A DNA stretch of 64,000 nt from Candidatus Eisenbacteria bacterium (GCA_016930695.1 JAFGGD010000012.1:1-64000), one strand, 5' to 3'; counted from the stretch's first letter, positions 8,476-17,487 are shown. Notes: generated from the letters alone by a model not told the origin. Numbers and translations: made by a program.

Positions 8476-9689
8476 GGAAACAGAGCTATCGCTCCCGCAG
8501 TCGCTTCACCTTCGAGAGAAAACTCTTCGTCGCCTTTCTCTTTTTCACGCTGGCGCCGACGCTCGTCCTGATCGGTCTTCTGAAAGACCGCATCGACCGC
8601 ACCATCGATCTTTGGCAGAACCCCGGAGTGGAGCGGGCGATGGAGGAGGCGCTCCGCCTCGCCGACGATTCGGAGCGGGACTCGGAAGAGGATCGGGAGG
8701 TCAGCCTGCGCGCCGTGCGCGAGGGATTCCACTACTACACGCAGCTCCGCCTCTACGAGCGATACGCCAAGGCGAAGATCGCGATCCTCACCGCGTCGAT
8801 CCTCCTCGCCGCCGCCGTGTCGGCGCTCTTCGTCGGCCGCTGGCTCGCCCGATCCCTCGGCCGGCCGGTCCGCTCTCTGGTCGACGGGACCCGCCGGGTG
8901 AGCGAGGGGGAACTGGACGTGATCGTCCCGCGCACCACGAGCGACGAGCTGGGGACCCTCGTGGACGCCTTCAACCAAATGACGGCGGATCTGAAGACGG
9001 GGCGGGAGCGGCTGCTCCGCGCGGAGCGGGTCGCCACCTGGGCCGAGGCGGCGCGGCGGATCGCTCACGAGATCAAGAACGCGCTCACGCCGATCACCCT
9101 GTCGCTTCACCGGTTGGAGCGGCGCGCCGCCCGCATGGACGGGGAGGAGCGCCGCGTTTGGGAGGATTGCCTCCGGCCGATCCTGGAGGAGGTGGAGAAC
9201 CTCAAGGCGCTCGCCGAGGAGTTTTCTCAGTTCTCCCGTCTTCCGGAGCCGAGCATGGAACCTTTCGATATATATGAATTGCTCGCCGCCGTGGCCGGTC
9301 TCTATACCGAAGGGACGGGTCTCGACGTGCGTGTGCGGATCGATCCGGGCACTCCTCCCGCGCTGGGGGACGCGGAGTTGCTCCGCAGGGTCTTCTCCAA
9401 TCTGGTGAAGAACGCGGTGGAAGCGACGGGGGGAAAGGGGACCCTTCTCCTCGACGCCCGGGCCGAAGGGGACCGCGTGGCGGTCCGCGTCGCCGATGAC
9501 GGACCCGGCATCCCGCCGGATCGCCTGGGCCGGGTCTTCGCCCCCTACTTCACCACCAAGCGGGAAGGGACCGGCCTCGGCCTCGCCCTGGTGGAGAGGA
9601 TCGTGCTCGACCACGGCGGCGAAATCGACGTGGAGCCGAATCGACCCCGGGGAACGGTTTTCCGGATCCTCCTCCCCGCGGCCCGCTGA
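8472..9689 (+). CDS. NtrY-like membrane sensor histidine kinase
   Basis: This 405-residue kinase has two transmembrane helices (about 19-38 and 102-121) that flank a short ~60-residue extracytoplasmic loop. A HAMP domain (about 122-180), a HisKA dimerisation domain with His199 in RRIAHEIKNALTP, and an HATPase domain with N box (NLVKNAVEA), G1 (DDGPGIP), F box (FAPYFTTK) and GTGLGLAL follow. The HEIKNALTPI form of the H box is that of the NtrY/NtrB group. It overlaps rlmN by four bases and precedes an NtrC-type regulator 106 bp downstream, which is its likely partner. The signal is unknown. Confidence 0.93.
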   Translation: MRKQSYRSRSRFTFERKLFVAFLFFTLAPTLVLIGLLKDRIDRTIDLWQNPGVERAMEEALRLADDSERDSEEDREVSLRAVREGFHYYTQLRLYERYAKAKIAILTASILLAAAVSALFVGRWLARSLGRPVRSLVDGTRRVSEGELDVIVPRTTSDELGTLVDAFNQMTADLKTGRERLLRAERVATWAEAARRIAHEIKNALTPITLSLHRLERRAARMDGEERRVWEDCLRPILEEVENLKALAEEFSQFSRLPEPSMEPFDIYELLAAVAGLYTEGTGLDVRVRIDPGTPPALGDAELLRRVFSNLVKNAVEATGGKGTLLLDARAEGDRVAVRVADDGPGIPPDRLGRVFAPYFTTKREGTGLGLALVERIVLDHGGEIDVEPNRPRGTVFRILLPAAR

Positions 9690-9741
9690 GACAGACCGTC
9701 CCTCCCCGTCGTGACCGGCGCCGCGCCCCCCACCACCCTCC

Positions 9742-9770
9742 TTGCGCTCCTCCCTCTCCCTCCCTACAAT
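9742..9770 (+). promoter_or_regulatory. Candidate promoter of the second NtrC-type gene
   Basis: TTGCGC (9742-9747), a 17-bp pyrimidine-rich spacer and TACAAT (9765-9770) match a sigma70-like promoter. The predicted start near 9777 lies just upstream of the GTG at 9796 and argues against the ATG at 9769 as the gene start. Confidence 0.45.
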
Positions 9771-9795
9771 GGACGCGGACGGAAAGGAGAGCGCC

Positions 9796-11154
9796 GTGCC
9801 CCCGGGAACGATCTACGTCATCGACGACGAAACCAACATCCGCCGCTCCCTGACCGGGCTTCTCGAGGACGAGGGATACCGGGTGGAGGACTTTCCCTCC
9901 GCCGAGGAGGGGAGCGAGAGGATCGACGCCGCTCCGCCGGACCTGCTCCTCCTGGACGTCCGCCTCCCCGGCGTCGACGGGATCGCCTTCCTCCAAACAC
10001 TGCGCGAGGGAGACGCCTCCTTCCCGGTGGTCGTTCTCTCCGGACACGCCACCATCGATTCGGCGGTGCGGGCGACCCGGCTCGGCGCCTTCGACTTCAT
10101 CGAAAAACCGCTCGACCCGGAACGCCTTCTGATTACGGTGCGGAACGCGCTCGAGATCCGCGGCCTGCAGGAGGAAAACAGGGACCTCCGGTCCCGCGCC
10201 CTCGGGCCGGGCGAGATGATCGGCGACCATCCGACCATGGCGGCGCTCCGCGAGGAGATCGGACTGGCCGCCCCCTCCCGAAGCCGCGTCCTGATCTACG
10301 GCGAGAACGGGACCGGCAAGGAATTGGTGGCCCGGGCGATCCACGCGGAGAGTCCCAGGCGCGACCGGCCCTTCATCAAGGTGAACTGCGCCGCCATCCC
10401 CAAGGACCTGATCGAGAGCGAACTCTTCGGGCACGAGAAGGGCTCCTTCACCGGCGCCACGGAGCAGAGGATCGGCAAGATCGAGGCGGCCGACGGCGGC
10501 ACCCTTCTGCTCGACGAAGTGGGCGACATGAGCCTGGAGACGCAGGCCAAGCTGCTCCGCGTTCTCGAGGCGCGCGAGCTGGAACGGGTCGGGGGCCGAC
10601 GCGCCATCCCCTTCGACGTGCGGGTGGTCTCCGCCACCAACAAAAACCTCCGCGGCGAGATCGAGGCGAAACGTTTTCGAGAGGATCTCTTCTTCCGTCT
10701 CGCCGTGATTCCCATCACCGTTCCCCCCCTGCGGGAACGCGCGGAAGACATCCCGGTCCTGGTGGACCGTTTCATCCGGCACTTCGCCGAGGAGAACGGC
10801 CGCCGGCCCCTCCGCTTCTCCACCGGTGCGATGGACTCCCTGCTCGGCTACCGCTGGCCGGGGAACGTGCGGGAGCTGAAGAACCTCGTCGAACGATTAT
10901 TGATCATGGGCGGCGGCCCCGAGATCACCGCCGAAGAGGTGGAGCGCGTCCTTCATCCCGCTTCCGCTCCCGGCGGCGACGACGACAGCTCCACACTCCG
11001 GGAAAGGGTGGAGCTGTTCGAGATGCGGATTCTGACCGAGGCGCTCCGCCGGAACGAAGGGAACGTGGCGGAAACCGCCCGGGAGTTGCGGACCGACCGG
11101 GCCAACCTGCACCGGAAAATGAAACGGTACGGAATCCGCGCGAAGGAGGCGTAG
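9796..11154 (+). CDS. Sigma54-dependent NtrC-family response regulator
   Basis: This 452-residue regulator has a receiver (phosphoacceptor Asp in LLLLDVRLPG, Lys in EKP), an AAA+ domain (Walker A GENGTGKE, GSFTGA loop, Walker B GGTLLLDEVGDM) and a Fis-type C-terminal helix-turn-helix (ETARELRTDRANLHRKMKRY). A GTG start at 9796 with AAAGGAG five bases upstream is preferred; an ATG at 9769 falls in the predicted -10 box. It follows the NtrY-like kinase, so this is a likely kinase/regulator pair. Overall it closely resembles the orphan regulator at 2290-3690, which suggests a duplication. Confidence 0.93.
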   Translation: MPPGTIYVIDDETNIRRSLTGLLEDEGYRVEDFPSAEEGSERIDAAPPDLLLLDVRLPGVDGIAFLQTLREGDASFPVVVLSGHATIDSAVRATRLGAFDFIEKPLDPERLLITVRNALEIRGLQEENRDLRSRALGPGEMIGDHPTMAALREEIGLAAPSRSRVLIYGENGTGKELVARAIHAESPRRDRPFIKVNCAAIPKDLIESELFGHEKGSFTGATEQRIGKIEAADGGTLLLDEVGDMSLETQAKLLRVLEARELERVGGRRAIPFDVRVVSATNKNLRGEIEAKRFREDLFFRLAVIPITVPPLRERAEDIPVLVDRFIRHFAEENGRRPLRFSTGAMDSLLGYRWPGNVRELKNLVERLLIMGGGPEITAEEVERVLHPASAPGGDDDSSTLRERVELFEMRILTEALRRNEGNVAETARELRTDRANLHRKMKRYGIRAKEA

Positions 11155-11331
11155 CCCGGTGTCGCCCCGACGTCCACGACGTGTCCCATATACACACCTC
11201 GCGGCGACCTCGCCGGGCATCCCGAAGACAACCCCTATTTATTCAATGGGTTACCCGATCCGAATTCCGGGCGAGATCCGGCACGCCCCTTGCTTTTTCC
11301 GAGAGAAGACCGGGAAAGCGAGGGATGTCCT

Positions 11332-12978
11332 ATGAAACGTCAACTGATCGGAACGGCTCTCCTCTCCGCTCTTCTCCCCCTTCTCGCTGCCGGAGCGATC
11401 GCGCCGCAGGTGGACGAGCTGCAGATCCGGGAGGACGTGATCCTTCTGCGGATCGGCGAGCACACGTACCGTCTCACCGACGAACAGGCCGCGCTCCTCC
11501 GGGAGGGGAACTGGGAGACGCGCAACGGTGAGATCGTGATCCATTCCGAAAACGGCCTCGAGATGGTGATCCGCGCCGGCGACGAGGAGATCCTTCCGCT
11601 GCCGCGCCCGGGGGAGGAGACGCGCCGCCGGGGAATCGCCGTGGACCGTATCGAGGAGGGAATCCTCTTCCGTTTCTTCCAGGACGGTGCGGAGGAGGTG
11701 GTGATCGAAGGCTCCTTCAACGACTGGAACGCCCGGAGGGGCCGCATGCGCCGCGAGGGGAGCGCCTGGACCTACGAGACCCTTCTCCCCCGCGGCACGT
11801 ACCAGTTCCGCGTCCTCTACAGGCTCGAGGGAGACGATCACTGGTTCCTGGAGCCGGAACGCGAGCAGCGCCTCACCGGGATCCGGCACAATCTCTTTAC
11901 ATTGGAAGTGAGCGACCGGGAGGCGTACTGGTACATCGAGGAGGTGGCGCAAAACGCCGTCACCTTCGGCGGCGGCGCCCGCTACAACCGCGTGGAGGGG
12001 GCGAACCTTTCCTACACCCTCGGCCTCCGCCGCGGCGTGTTTCATCAGGCGGACCTGCAGTGGACCCAGGGATATTCTTTCGCGATCGAGCGATGGACCT
12101 GGGAGACCGGCCTCCGGCTCCCCGTGCCGATCGGCGTGCCCGGCCTCTCCTTCGGCGCCTCCGGCTACGACCGGATCCAGATCCCGGAGCAGTGGACCGT
12201 CTCCTCACGGGAAAACCTCGCCGCCGCTCTCCTGGTGCGGGAAGACTTCTACGATTACGTCTGGGGGCGCGGCTGGACCGTCTTTCTGGAGGAGCGATTC
12301 GGAAACCACGTCCTCTCGGGCGGCTACCGGGAGAACGAAACCGAACCGGTGTCGAAACAGACCGATTGGTCCCTTTTCGGCGGCGCGAAAAAGTTCCGTG
12401 AGAACCTTTTCAGCGACAGCGCCGGCACGGCCGGCCTCGCCTGTCGGATCGAAGGACGCTACGCCTACGACAGCCGAAACTACCAGGACGAACCGACCAA
12501 GGGTTCCCTGCTCCGTCTCTCGGGAGACTACTCCGGCTGGGAGCTGGACGGGGATTTCGACTACTGGCGGGGCGTGCTGGACCTGCGCCATTACCACAAG
12601 CTGTCGCCGATGCTCCGGGTCGACTTCCGGATCATGGGCGGGGCCATCCAGGGGACGGCGCCGCTGCAGGAGCGGTTCTATCTGGGCGGCGTGGGGACGA
12701 TGCGTGCCCACGCCTTCAAGGAGCTGGTGGGGAACCGCTTCTTGCTCGCCAACGTGGAATACCGGGCGCCGATCTTCGCCGATCTGGAGTGCGTGTTCTT
12801 CGCCGATCTGGGAGACGCCTGGCGCACCCCGGAGCGGGAGACCTTCGACCTGGAATCGGACATGGGCGTGGGCGTGCAGAACGACGACGGCGACGTCCGG
12901 GTCGACTTCGCCCGCCGCCTGAACGAGGGGGCGGACGAGGAAATCGTGGTCACTTTCCGGTTCGCGCGCACCTTCTGA
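11332..12978 (+). CDS. Outer-membrane barrel protein with glycogen-binding-like domain
   Basis: This 548-residue exported protein has a signal peptide at 1-22. Residues of about 105-185 form an early-set/AMPK-type carbohydrate-binding domain: EEVVIEGSFNDWN, then RGRMRREGSAWTYETLLPRG (a 20-residue core) and YQFRVLY. From about 215 to the end it is a beta-barrel, and the last third has Omp85/BamA-type features (ERFYLGGVGTMRAHAF, then LANVEYRAPIF, and a C-terminal aromatic FRFARTF). The ATG at 11332 directly precedes the signal sequence. Fusion of a glucan-binding-like domain to such a barrel is unusual. It may bind glycans in the periplasm or help assemble surface proteins; neither is shown. 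Confidence 0.8.
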   Translation: MKRQLIGTALLSALLPLLAAGAIAPQVDELQIREDVILLRIGEHTYRLTDEQAALLREGNWETRNGEIVIHSENGLEMVIRAGDEEILPLPRPGEETRRRGIAVDRIEEGILFRFFQDGAEEVVIEGSFNDWNARRGRMRREGSAWTYETLLPRGTYQFRVLYRLEGDDHWFLEPEREQRLTGIRHNLFTLEVSDREAYWYIEEVAQNAVTFGGGARYNRVEGANLSYTLGLRRGVFHQADLQWTQGYSFAIERWTWETGLRLPVPIGVPGLSFGASGYDRIQIPEQWTVSSRENLAAALLVREDFYDYVWGRGWTVFLEERFGNHVLSGGYRENETEPVSKQTDWSLFGGAKKFRENLFSDSAGTAGLACRIEGRYAYDSRNYQDEPTKGSLLRLSGDYSGWELDGDFDYWRGVLDLRHYHKLSPMLRVDFRIMGGAIQGTAPLQERFYLGGVGTMRAHAFKELVGNRFLLANVEYRAPIFADLECVFFADLGDAWRTPERETFDLESDMGVGVQNDDGDVRVDFARRLNEGADEEIVVTFRFARTF

Positions 12979-13037
12979 CCGGCTCCGGCCGGCGGAGGGG
13001 AGCGGCGACTTCGGCCGAGACGATCGGGAGATCCGTT

Positions 13038-13718
13038 TTGCCCCTTCCCTTTCTCCGTCTTCGACCGGTCCGGCCCCCGCTCATCCTCGCCCTTTTTCTC
13101 CTTCTCCTCGCCCCCACCGCCGCCCGCGCGGAAGGCAACATCGTCTTCTCCCAGATCCGCGTCGCCGAAGGGTGGCTCGAGCTGGACTTCGAACTGACCG
13201 GAGGGTTTTCGCCTAAAGTGATCGAAACCCTCGACGGGGGGCTTCCGGCGACGCTCATCTTCGAGGTGGAGCTTTGGCGAGCACGTGCTTCCTGGTTCGA
13301 CCATCTCGAGGAAACCCGCTATCTCACCTACCGGATCGAATTCGACCTGTGGGAGAAGGTGTACCGCGCCGGCGCGCCCGGGCGCGAGCCGCGCACCTAC
13401 CCCGATCTCGCCAGCCTCACAGCGGACCTGCTCCGGCGCGAACGCCTCCGGATCCTCCCCGTCCGGCGGCTCCGGAGGCGCGAACCCCACTACTTCTCCG
13501 TCCGGGCCGAGGTCCGCCCCGTCGAACTTCGCCAGATCCGGGAGATCGAAGCGTGGCTGGAGGGAAAGATCCCCGTCGAAGGGGAACAGGAGGGGGACGG
13601 CACCTTCCTCGGCGCCGTGCCGGAGAGGCTCTTCGGTTTCGCCGCCAGCCTGGCCGGGTTCGGAGAGGACCGGATCGAAGCCCGGAGCATCACCTTCCGC
13701 CCCGAGGCGCTCGAGTAG
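13038..13718 (+). CDS. DUF4390-family exported protein
   Basis: This 226-residue protein begins with a hydrophobic signal (PPLILALFLLLLAPTAARA). The TTG at 13038 has GGGAG seven bases upstream; no ATG or GTG fits the signal. The body matches the DUF4390 pattern: GWLELDFELTGGFSPKVIET, then LDGGLPATLIFEVELW, then YLTYRIEFDLWEKVYR. In proteobacteria this family usually lies next to ntrY-type kinases. Here it is four genes after rlmN and shares the kinase/regulator neighbourhood, 59 bp after the barrel gene. The role is unknown; it is probably periplasmic. Confidence 0.72.
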   Translation: MPLPFLRLRPVRPPLILALFLLLLAPTAARAEGNIVFSQIRVAEGWLELDFELTGGFSPKVIETLDGGLPATLIFEVELWRARASWFDHLEETRYLTYRIEFDLWEKVYRAGAPGREPRTYPDLASLTADLLRRERLRILPVRRLRRREPHYFSVRAEVRPVELRQIREIEAWLEGKIPVEGEQEGDGTFLGAVPERLFGFAASLAGFGEDRIEARSITFRPEALE

Positions 13719-13768
13719 CCGCCTCCGGGTTCCGGATCGCGGCGGCGTAAAACTTTCTACGTAAACTT

Positions 13769-13798
13769 AAAAAAGGGGAGGCTCTCGCCCCCCCTCGT
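13769..13798 (-). terminator. Rho-independent terminator of the ECF-sigma operon
   Basis: Read on the minus strand, a GC hairpin (arms 13794-13787 and 13782-13775, four-base loop, one G-U pair) is followed by six U (13774-13769). It lies just downstream of the last gene of the minus operon. A T-rich run on the other side (about 13797-13804) may let it also end the plus-strand DUF4390 transcript. Confidence 0.7.
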
Positions 13799-13819
13799 TT
13801 TTATTTTCGTCGAAACCGC

Positions 13820-14956
13820 CTACTCGACCACGCCTTCCGGAAGGACCGGCCGATCCGTCTCGATCGGCGTTCCGTCGATTTCGCCGTTCGCCGAGCCCCG
13901 GCGACCGAAGCGGCTCATCAGAACCGCTCCGAACCCGATCAGGAAGGCGAGGGCCAGGATCACATTCCCGGCGATCAGCACGGACCAGCCGAGATAGTTC
14001 AGCGGCCCGCCGATGCCGACCAGGAGCTTGCCGACCAGGTTGAGCGCCCCGAGAAGGATGAAGCCGATCATGGTGAGCCACCGCGGGTGGGACACGGACG
14101 GGAAGATCTTGACGCCCATGTTCCTTCCCACGACCAGGGAGACGGCCACCATCGACCAGATCGACGCCACCATGAGGACGACGACCAGCACGGGCACGAG
14201 CAAAAGCCCGATGATGCTGATCGCGAGCACCAGGAATGCGACCGGCGTGAGCACGATCCCGAGGACTCCGGCCAGGCCGGACCGGAAATAATCCTGTTGC
14301 ACCCTCTCCGCGATCCTCTCCGTCGCCCGCGAGAACAGGTCGACGAAGATCAGCGTGAACAAGAAGAAGAGAACGAGCCAAGCGAGCCATTTCCCGAACA
14401 CACGGGCCGCCCGTTGGGTCGGACTGAAAGAGTGTTTGTGCAGCCCCCAGGGGAAGAGTCGCTCGAGTCCGTAGCCCACGTTGACCTGCTGGCCTTGGAC
14501 GCGCGCGCCCTCCATCTTATCCAGGCTGCCGGCGGTCACCACCGCGTCGCCGGTGATCCGCGCGGTGGGATGCAGGGTGAGCACGCCGCCCACCACCACC
14601 GCGTCGCCGCGCACCTTGCCGTAGACGTCCAGGTTCCCGCCGATCACCACCGCGTCCCCTTCCACGATCAGGTCCTCGGGGACGACCATGCTTCGGCCGA
14701 TCCGCACCATGTCCGCTGTGGAGTTTTCCATCTCCACCCGGACCCGGTCTCCGCGCGTGCGGAACTGGATCACTGTGTCCATCTCTTCGCCGCGCTCTTC
14801 CTCCCCGGCGAGGAGCGTGTCCGCCCCCGCGTCGCCGTCCGGGACCGTACCGGCGGCCTCCTGGCCGATCGCCGGAACGGCCCAGAAGAGGAGAAGCAGG
14901 CCCAGCGTCGCGAGAATCGACCGGAGAACGTTCCGATCAGACGCAGAGCAGACCAT
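13820..14956 (-). CDS. Bactofilin-like repeat membrane protein
   Basis: This 378-residue protein has a signal or anchor helix (about 14-31). An acidic linker follows, then a short-repeat region at about 85-165 with the spaced hydrophobic pattern of a beta-helical polymer domain (DLIVEGDAVVIGGNLDVYGK, VRGDAVVVGGVLTLHPTA). Four or five hydrophobic helices make up the C-terminal half. It resembles bactofilin/polymer-forming domains fused to a membrane portion. The ATG at 14956 has GGGAGG in front and overlaps the anti-sigma gene by 20 nt, so the two are translationally coupled. It is the last gene of the ECF operon; a role in envelope sensing is inference. Confidence 0.75.
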   Translation of the reverse strand: MVCSASDRNVLRSILATLGLLLLFWAVPAIGQEAAGTVPDGDAGADTLLAGEEERGEEMDTVIQFRTRGDRVRVEMENSTADMVRIGRSMVVPEDLIVEGDAVVIGGNLDVYGKVRGDAVVVGGVLTLHPTARITGDAVVTAGSLDKMEGARVQGQQVNVGYGLERLFPWGLHKHSFSPTQRAARVFGKWLAWLVLFFLFTLIFVDLFSRATERIAERVQQDYFRSGLAGVLGIVLTPVAFLVLAISIIGLLLVPVLVVVLMVASIWSMVAVSLVVGRNMGVKIFPSVSHPRWLTMIGFILLGALNLVGKLLVGIGGPLNYLGWSVLIAGNVILALAFLIGFGAVLMSRFGRRGSANGEIDGTPIETDRPVLPEGVVE

Positions 14957-15569
14957 GATGTCCTCCCTTGTTGTGGGCGAGGAGGAATCGCGTCCCCCAT
15001 CCCAATGCCACGAGCACCAGCAATCCCGCCGAGGCGAGGAGCAAGGTGCGCACCTCCGTCGTTTGCGCCGCCAATGAGACGGTGCGGCTCATCACGCTCG
15101 CGTACCCGGCCGCTTCCTTCAGCAGGTCCACGGCGCGGGAAAGGCCGGGTAGGAGAGCGGTGAAGCCTCTGAGAACGAGGCGGATCACTCCGGGGTCGCC
15201 GGAAAGCGCCCAACGCAGAAGATTGTCGCCCATCAGCTGCGCCACCTGCACGGTCCGGTAGAGGAAAGCCGATCCGGCCATCAAAACGATGGACGCCGCG
15301 GCCCAGGCCCAGGCCGGAATCGGCCGGCGGAAACGGCGGACGACGGAGGAACGGGCCGGGAAGAGACGCGCGCAAACCACCCCCTCCAGATGGGGGGGAG
15401 GCTCGGGGAGCGATGCGTCGTCCAACAGGACGAAGAGGGAGCGGAACGTTTCGAGCCGCTCCCGGCAGGCGGGGCAACCTTCCAGGTGCCGGAGTTCTTC
15501 CGCCTCGGCGCCCGCCTCCTCCAGGATCTCCTGGATTCTCTTCTCGTCGATGTGTCCGTTCCTATTCAC
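14937..15569 (-). CDS. Zinc-finger anti-sigma factor-like membrane protein
   Basis: This 210-residue protein has the HxxxCxxC zinc-binding anti-sigma motif at 28-35 (HLEGCPAC). Predicted membrane helices lie at about 85-105 and 178-203 with an extracytoplasmic segment between. The GTG at 15569 has a GAGGT-type ribosome site. By family it would hold the ECF sigma of this operon at the membrane. It is not directly next to the sigma gene: the DUF4097 gene lies between, and the gap to it is 68 bp. Confidence 0.78.
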   Translation of the reverse strand: MNRNGHIDEKRIQEILEEAGAEAEELRHLEGCPACRERLETFRSLFVLLDDASLPEPPPHLEGVVCARLFPARSSVVRRFRRPIPAWAWAAASIVLMAGSAFLYRTVQVAQLMGDNLLRWALSGDPGVIRLVLRGFTALLPGLSRAVDLLKEAAGYASVMSRTVSLAAQTTEVRTLLLASAGLLVLVALGWGTRFLLAHNKGGHHGLLCV

Positions 15570-15637
15570 CGGTCCACCTCTCTCTCCTGCACCACACTAC
15601 GAAACCACCCCTTCCGGAGTTTCCTGACTCCTCTCCT

Positions 15638-16744
15638 TTAATCGACGCGGGAGATCCGGATCTCCCCTCCCGGAGCGAAAAGTCGGGCGTCCGAGTCGCC
15701 GTTGCCGGCCGTTCCCTGCAACCTGGAACGGCTAACTCTTTTTAATTCAATTGGTAAGAAGCATTGAATCGCCCCGGTCCGCGTCTCCGCGTCGATGCGA
15801 GCGCTCCAGTCGCCGGGGACGGCGAGGTCCAGATTGCCCCCCTCCGATTCGAGGTGGTAACGGAGCGACTTCCCCGGCTCCACCCGCACCCAGACGTCCC
15901 CCAAACCGGTCCGGATCTCCACGTCGCCGGACGGACGGATCGCCTCCACGTCGCCGCTCTCCGCGTCCACACGGAGACGGCCGGCGCACTCCTCCACCAG
16001 AACGTCCCCCGCCCTCCCCTCCACGTCCGCGTCGCCGAGGATGTCGTAAAGGTACAGATCACCGCTCGAGCTGCGGGCGTGGAGCGCCCCACCCACCCGC
16101 CGGGCCTCCACCTCGCCGGTGGTGACCCGCACATCCAGGTCTCCGCGGATCTCCGAAACGGTCACGTTCGCGTGGCGCCCCACCACCCGCACCGGTCCGA
16201 GCACTTCCTCGACCAGCAGGTCCCCACGCTCCGTTTCGATCCTGAGGGGACCCTCCAAGGCGCGGGCGGCCGCGTCGCCGCTCACCGTGCGAATCTCCGT
16301 CTCGCAACGGGCGGGCGCGAGGATCTCCAGGTCCACTCGGGCGCGCACCGGGTCGCGGCGGCTGCGGAGGCGATCCCACCAGGAATCGCCGGCGGAGTAA
16401 ATCGGGTCGGGGACGAAAGCCCCGACGGAAAGCCCGCCGTGATCGTCCGGCTCGATGCGGATCTCCATAAGAGCGAAAACGCGGGCGCTGTCCTCGGGCG
16501 CCCCCCCTTCCATCCATTTTCGGGCGCGCACCTCGACGGCGTCCGCGCCGGGAACGCCGGTGACCAGCACCGAGCCGCGGCGGTTCTCCACGCGGAGAAG
16601 GGCCCCTTCCCGGAAGGGGTGGCTGGCGCTCCATTCACTCCCCCGCTCCGTCCCGTCCCGCGCCCCGGCGGGCGCGGCCGCGACGAGAAGAACCGCGCAG
16701 AGCGGCATCACCGCCGACAAGATCCCGCGGGCCGTTCGGGTCAT
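15638..16744 (-). CDS. DUF4097-family exported beta-helix protein
   Basis: This 368-residue protein has a signal peptide (MPLCAVLLVAAAPAGARA-like). The body consists of repeated short strands in which each turn ends in a G-D-V/L step (LRIETERGDLLVEEVLGPV, VRVTTGEVEARRVGGALHAR, VDAESGDVEAIRPSGDVEIR), the hallmark of the DUF4097 adhesin-like beta-helix. The ATG overlaps the sigma-factor stop (ATGA at 16744-16741), so the two are co-translated. Proteins of this type often lie in ECF-sigma operons in FCB and related bacteria. Binding partner and function are unknown. Confidence 0.85.
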   Translation of the reverse strand: MTRTARGILSAVMPLCAVLLVAAAPAGARDGTERGSEWSASHPFREGALLRVENRRGSVLVTGVPGADAVEVRARKWMEGGAPEDSARVFALMEIRIEPDDHGGLSVGAFVPDPIYSAGDSWWDRLRSRRDPVRARVDLEILAPARCETEIRTVSGDAAARALEGPLRIETERGDLLVEEVLGPVRVVGRHANVTVSEIRGDLDVRVTTGEVEARRVGGALHARSSSGDLYLYDILGDADVEGRAGDVLVEECAGRLRVDAESGDVEAIRPSGDVEIRTGLGDVWVRVEPGKSLRYHLESEGGNLDLAVPGDWSARIDAETRTGAIQCFLPIELKRVSRSRLQGTAGNGDSDARLFAPGGEIRISRVD

Positions 16745-17331
16745 TTTCTCTCCCTCCCCAAGCGCTCGCCCAGCATCTCGGCTAGCGCCGCGCGTGCCCG
16801 GAAGATCCGGACCTTCACGGTGCCGAGAGGCACGTCGAGCGTCTCGGCGATCTCCTCGTAGCGGAGGCCATGCACGTGCCTGAGCGTGATCGCCGATCGG
16901 AGCGTCGGCCCGAGCCGCGCGATCGCCTCCTCCAACATCTCCCTCTCCTGACCGAGTGCGGTCGCGTCCAGCGGGTCCATCGCGTCCGGATCGGGCAGAT
17001 CCCACTCGATCTCGCCGTCCCCCCGCCGGATCGGTTCGTCCAATGACACCGTGGTCATGCGTCGCCGGCGCAGGTGATCGATGCACAGGTTATGGGTGAT
17101 CCGGAGCAGCCAGCTCCGGAACAAGTGACTCGGGTCGTACTGGCCGAGCGAGCGGTGCAACCGGATGAACACGTCCTGGGATGCGTCCTCGGCGTCCTCG
17201 TTGTTCCGCAGGATCCGATAGCAGAGCCGAAAGACGTCCCTCTGATAGCGCCGGATCAGGATGCGGAAGCACTCCTCGTCGCCGGCCCGCGCACGCGCGA
17301 CCAACGATTTGTCGTCCGGCTTGCTCTCCAT
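16741..17331 (-). CDS. ECF-type RNA polymerase sigma factor
   Basis: This 196-residue ECF sigma has region 2 (FRILIRRYQRDVFRLCYRIL, then DAEDASQDVFIRLHRSL, then FRSWLLRITHNLCIDHLRRR) and region 4 (LRSAITLRHVHGLRYEEIAE, then TLDVPLGTVKVRIFRARAAL). The ~50-residue acidic linker between them is normal. It is the first gene of a four-gene minus operon (sigma, DUF4097, anti-sigma, bactofilin-like). A GGAAC/GGTC promoter upstream suggests self-activation. Envelope stress is a plausible trigger because every other product is exported or membrane-bound. Confidence 0.95.
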   Translation of the reverse strand: MESKPDDKSLVARARAGDEECFRILIRRYQRDVFRLCYRILRNNEDAEDASQDVFIRLHRSLGQYDPSHLFRSWLLRITHNLCIDHLRRRRMTTVSLDEPIRRGDGEIEWDLPDPDAMDPLDATALGQEREMLEEAIARLGPTLRSAITLRHVHGLRYEEIAETLDVPLGTVKVRIFRARAALAEMLGERLGRERK

Positions 17332-17368
17332 CTCGCTCCCCGTCCCCGCCGCGCGGGAGGTGGGCGGT

Positions 17369-17398
17369 ATCGACCGAACGCCGGTGGGCGCTCGTTCC
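17369..17398 (-). promoter_or_regulatory. ECF-type (sigmaE-like) autoregulatory promoter
   Basis: On the minus strand GGAACGA (17398-17392), a 16-bp spacer and GGTCGAT (17375-17369) match the GGAACTT-N16-GGTCTAA form of RpoE-type promoters. Transcription would begin about 30 nt before the sigma-factor ATG at 17331. No equally good housekeeping promoter is seen for the operon. Confidence 0.6.
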
Positions 17399-17487
17399 TC
17401 TCCGGCCCATCTCCGGGAGTCGACCGGAGAACTGAATGTAGGGAAAAGGCGGCACGGCCGTCAAGGAAGGCGACGTCCCGAAAGGTC

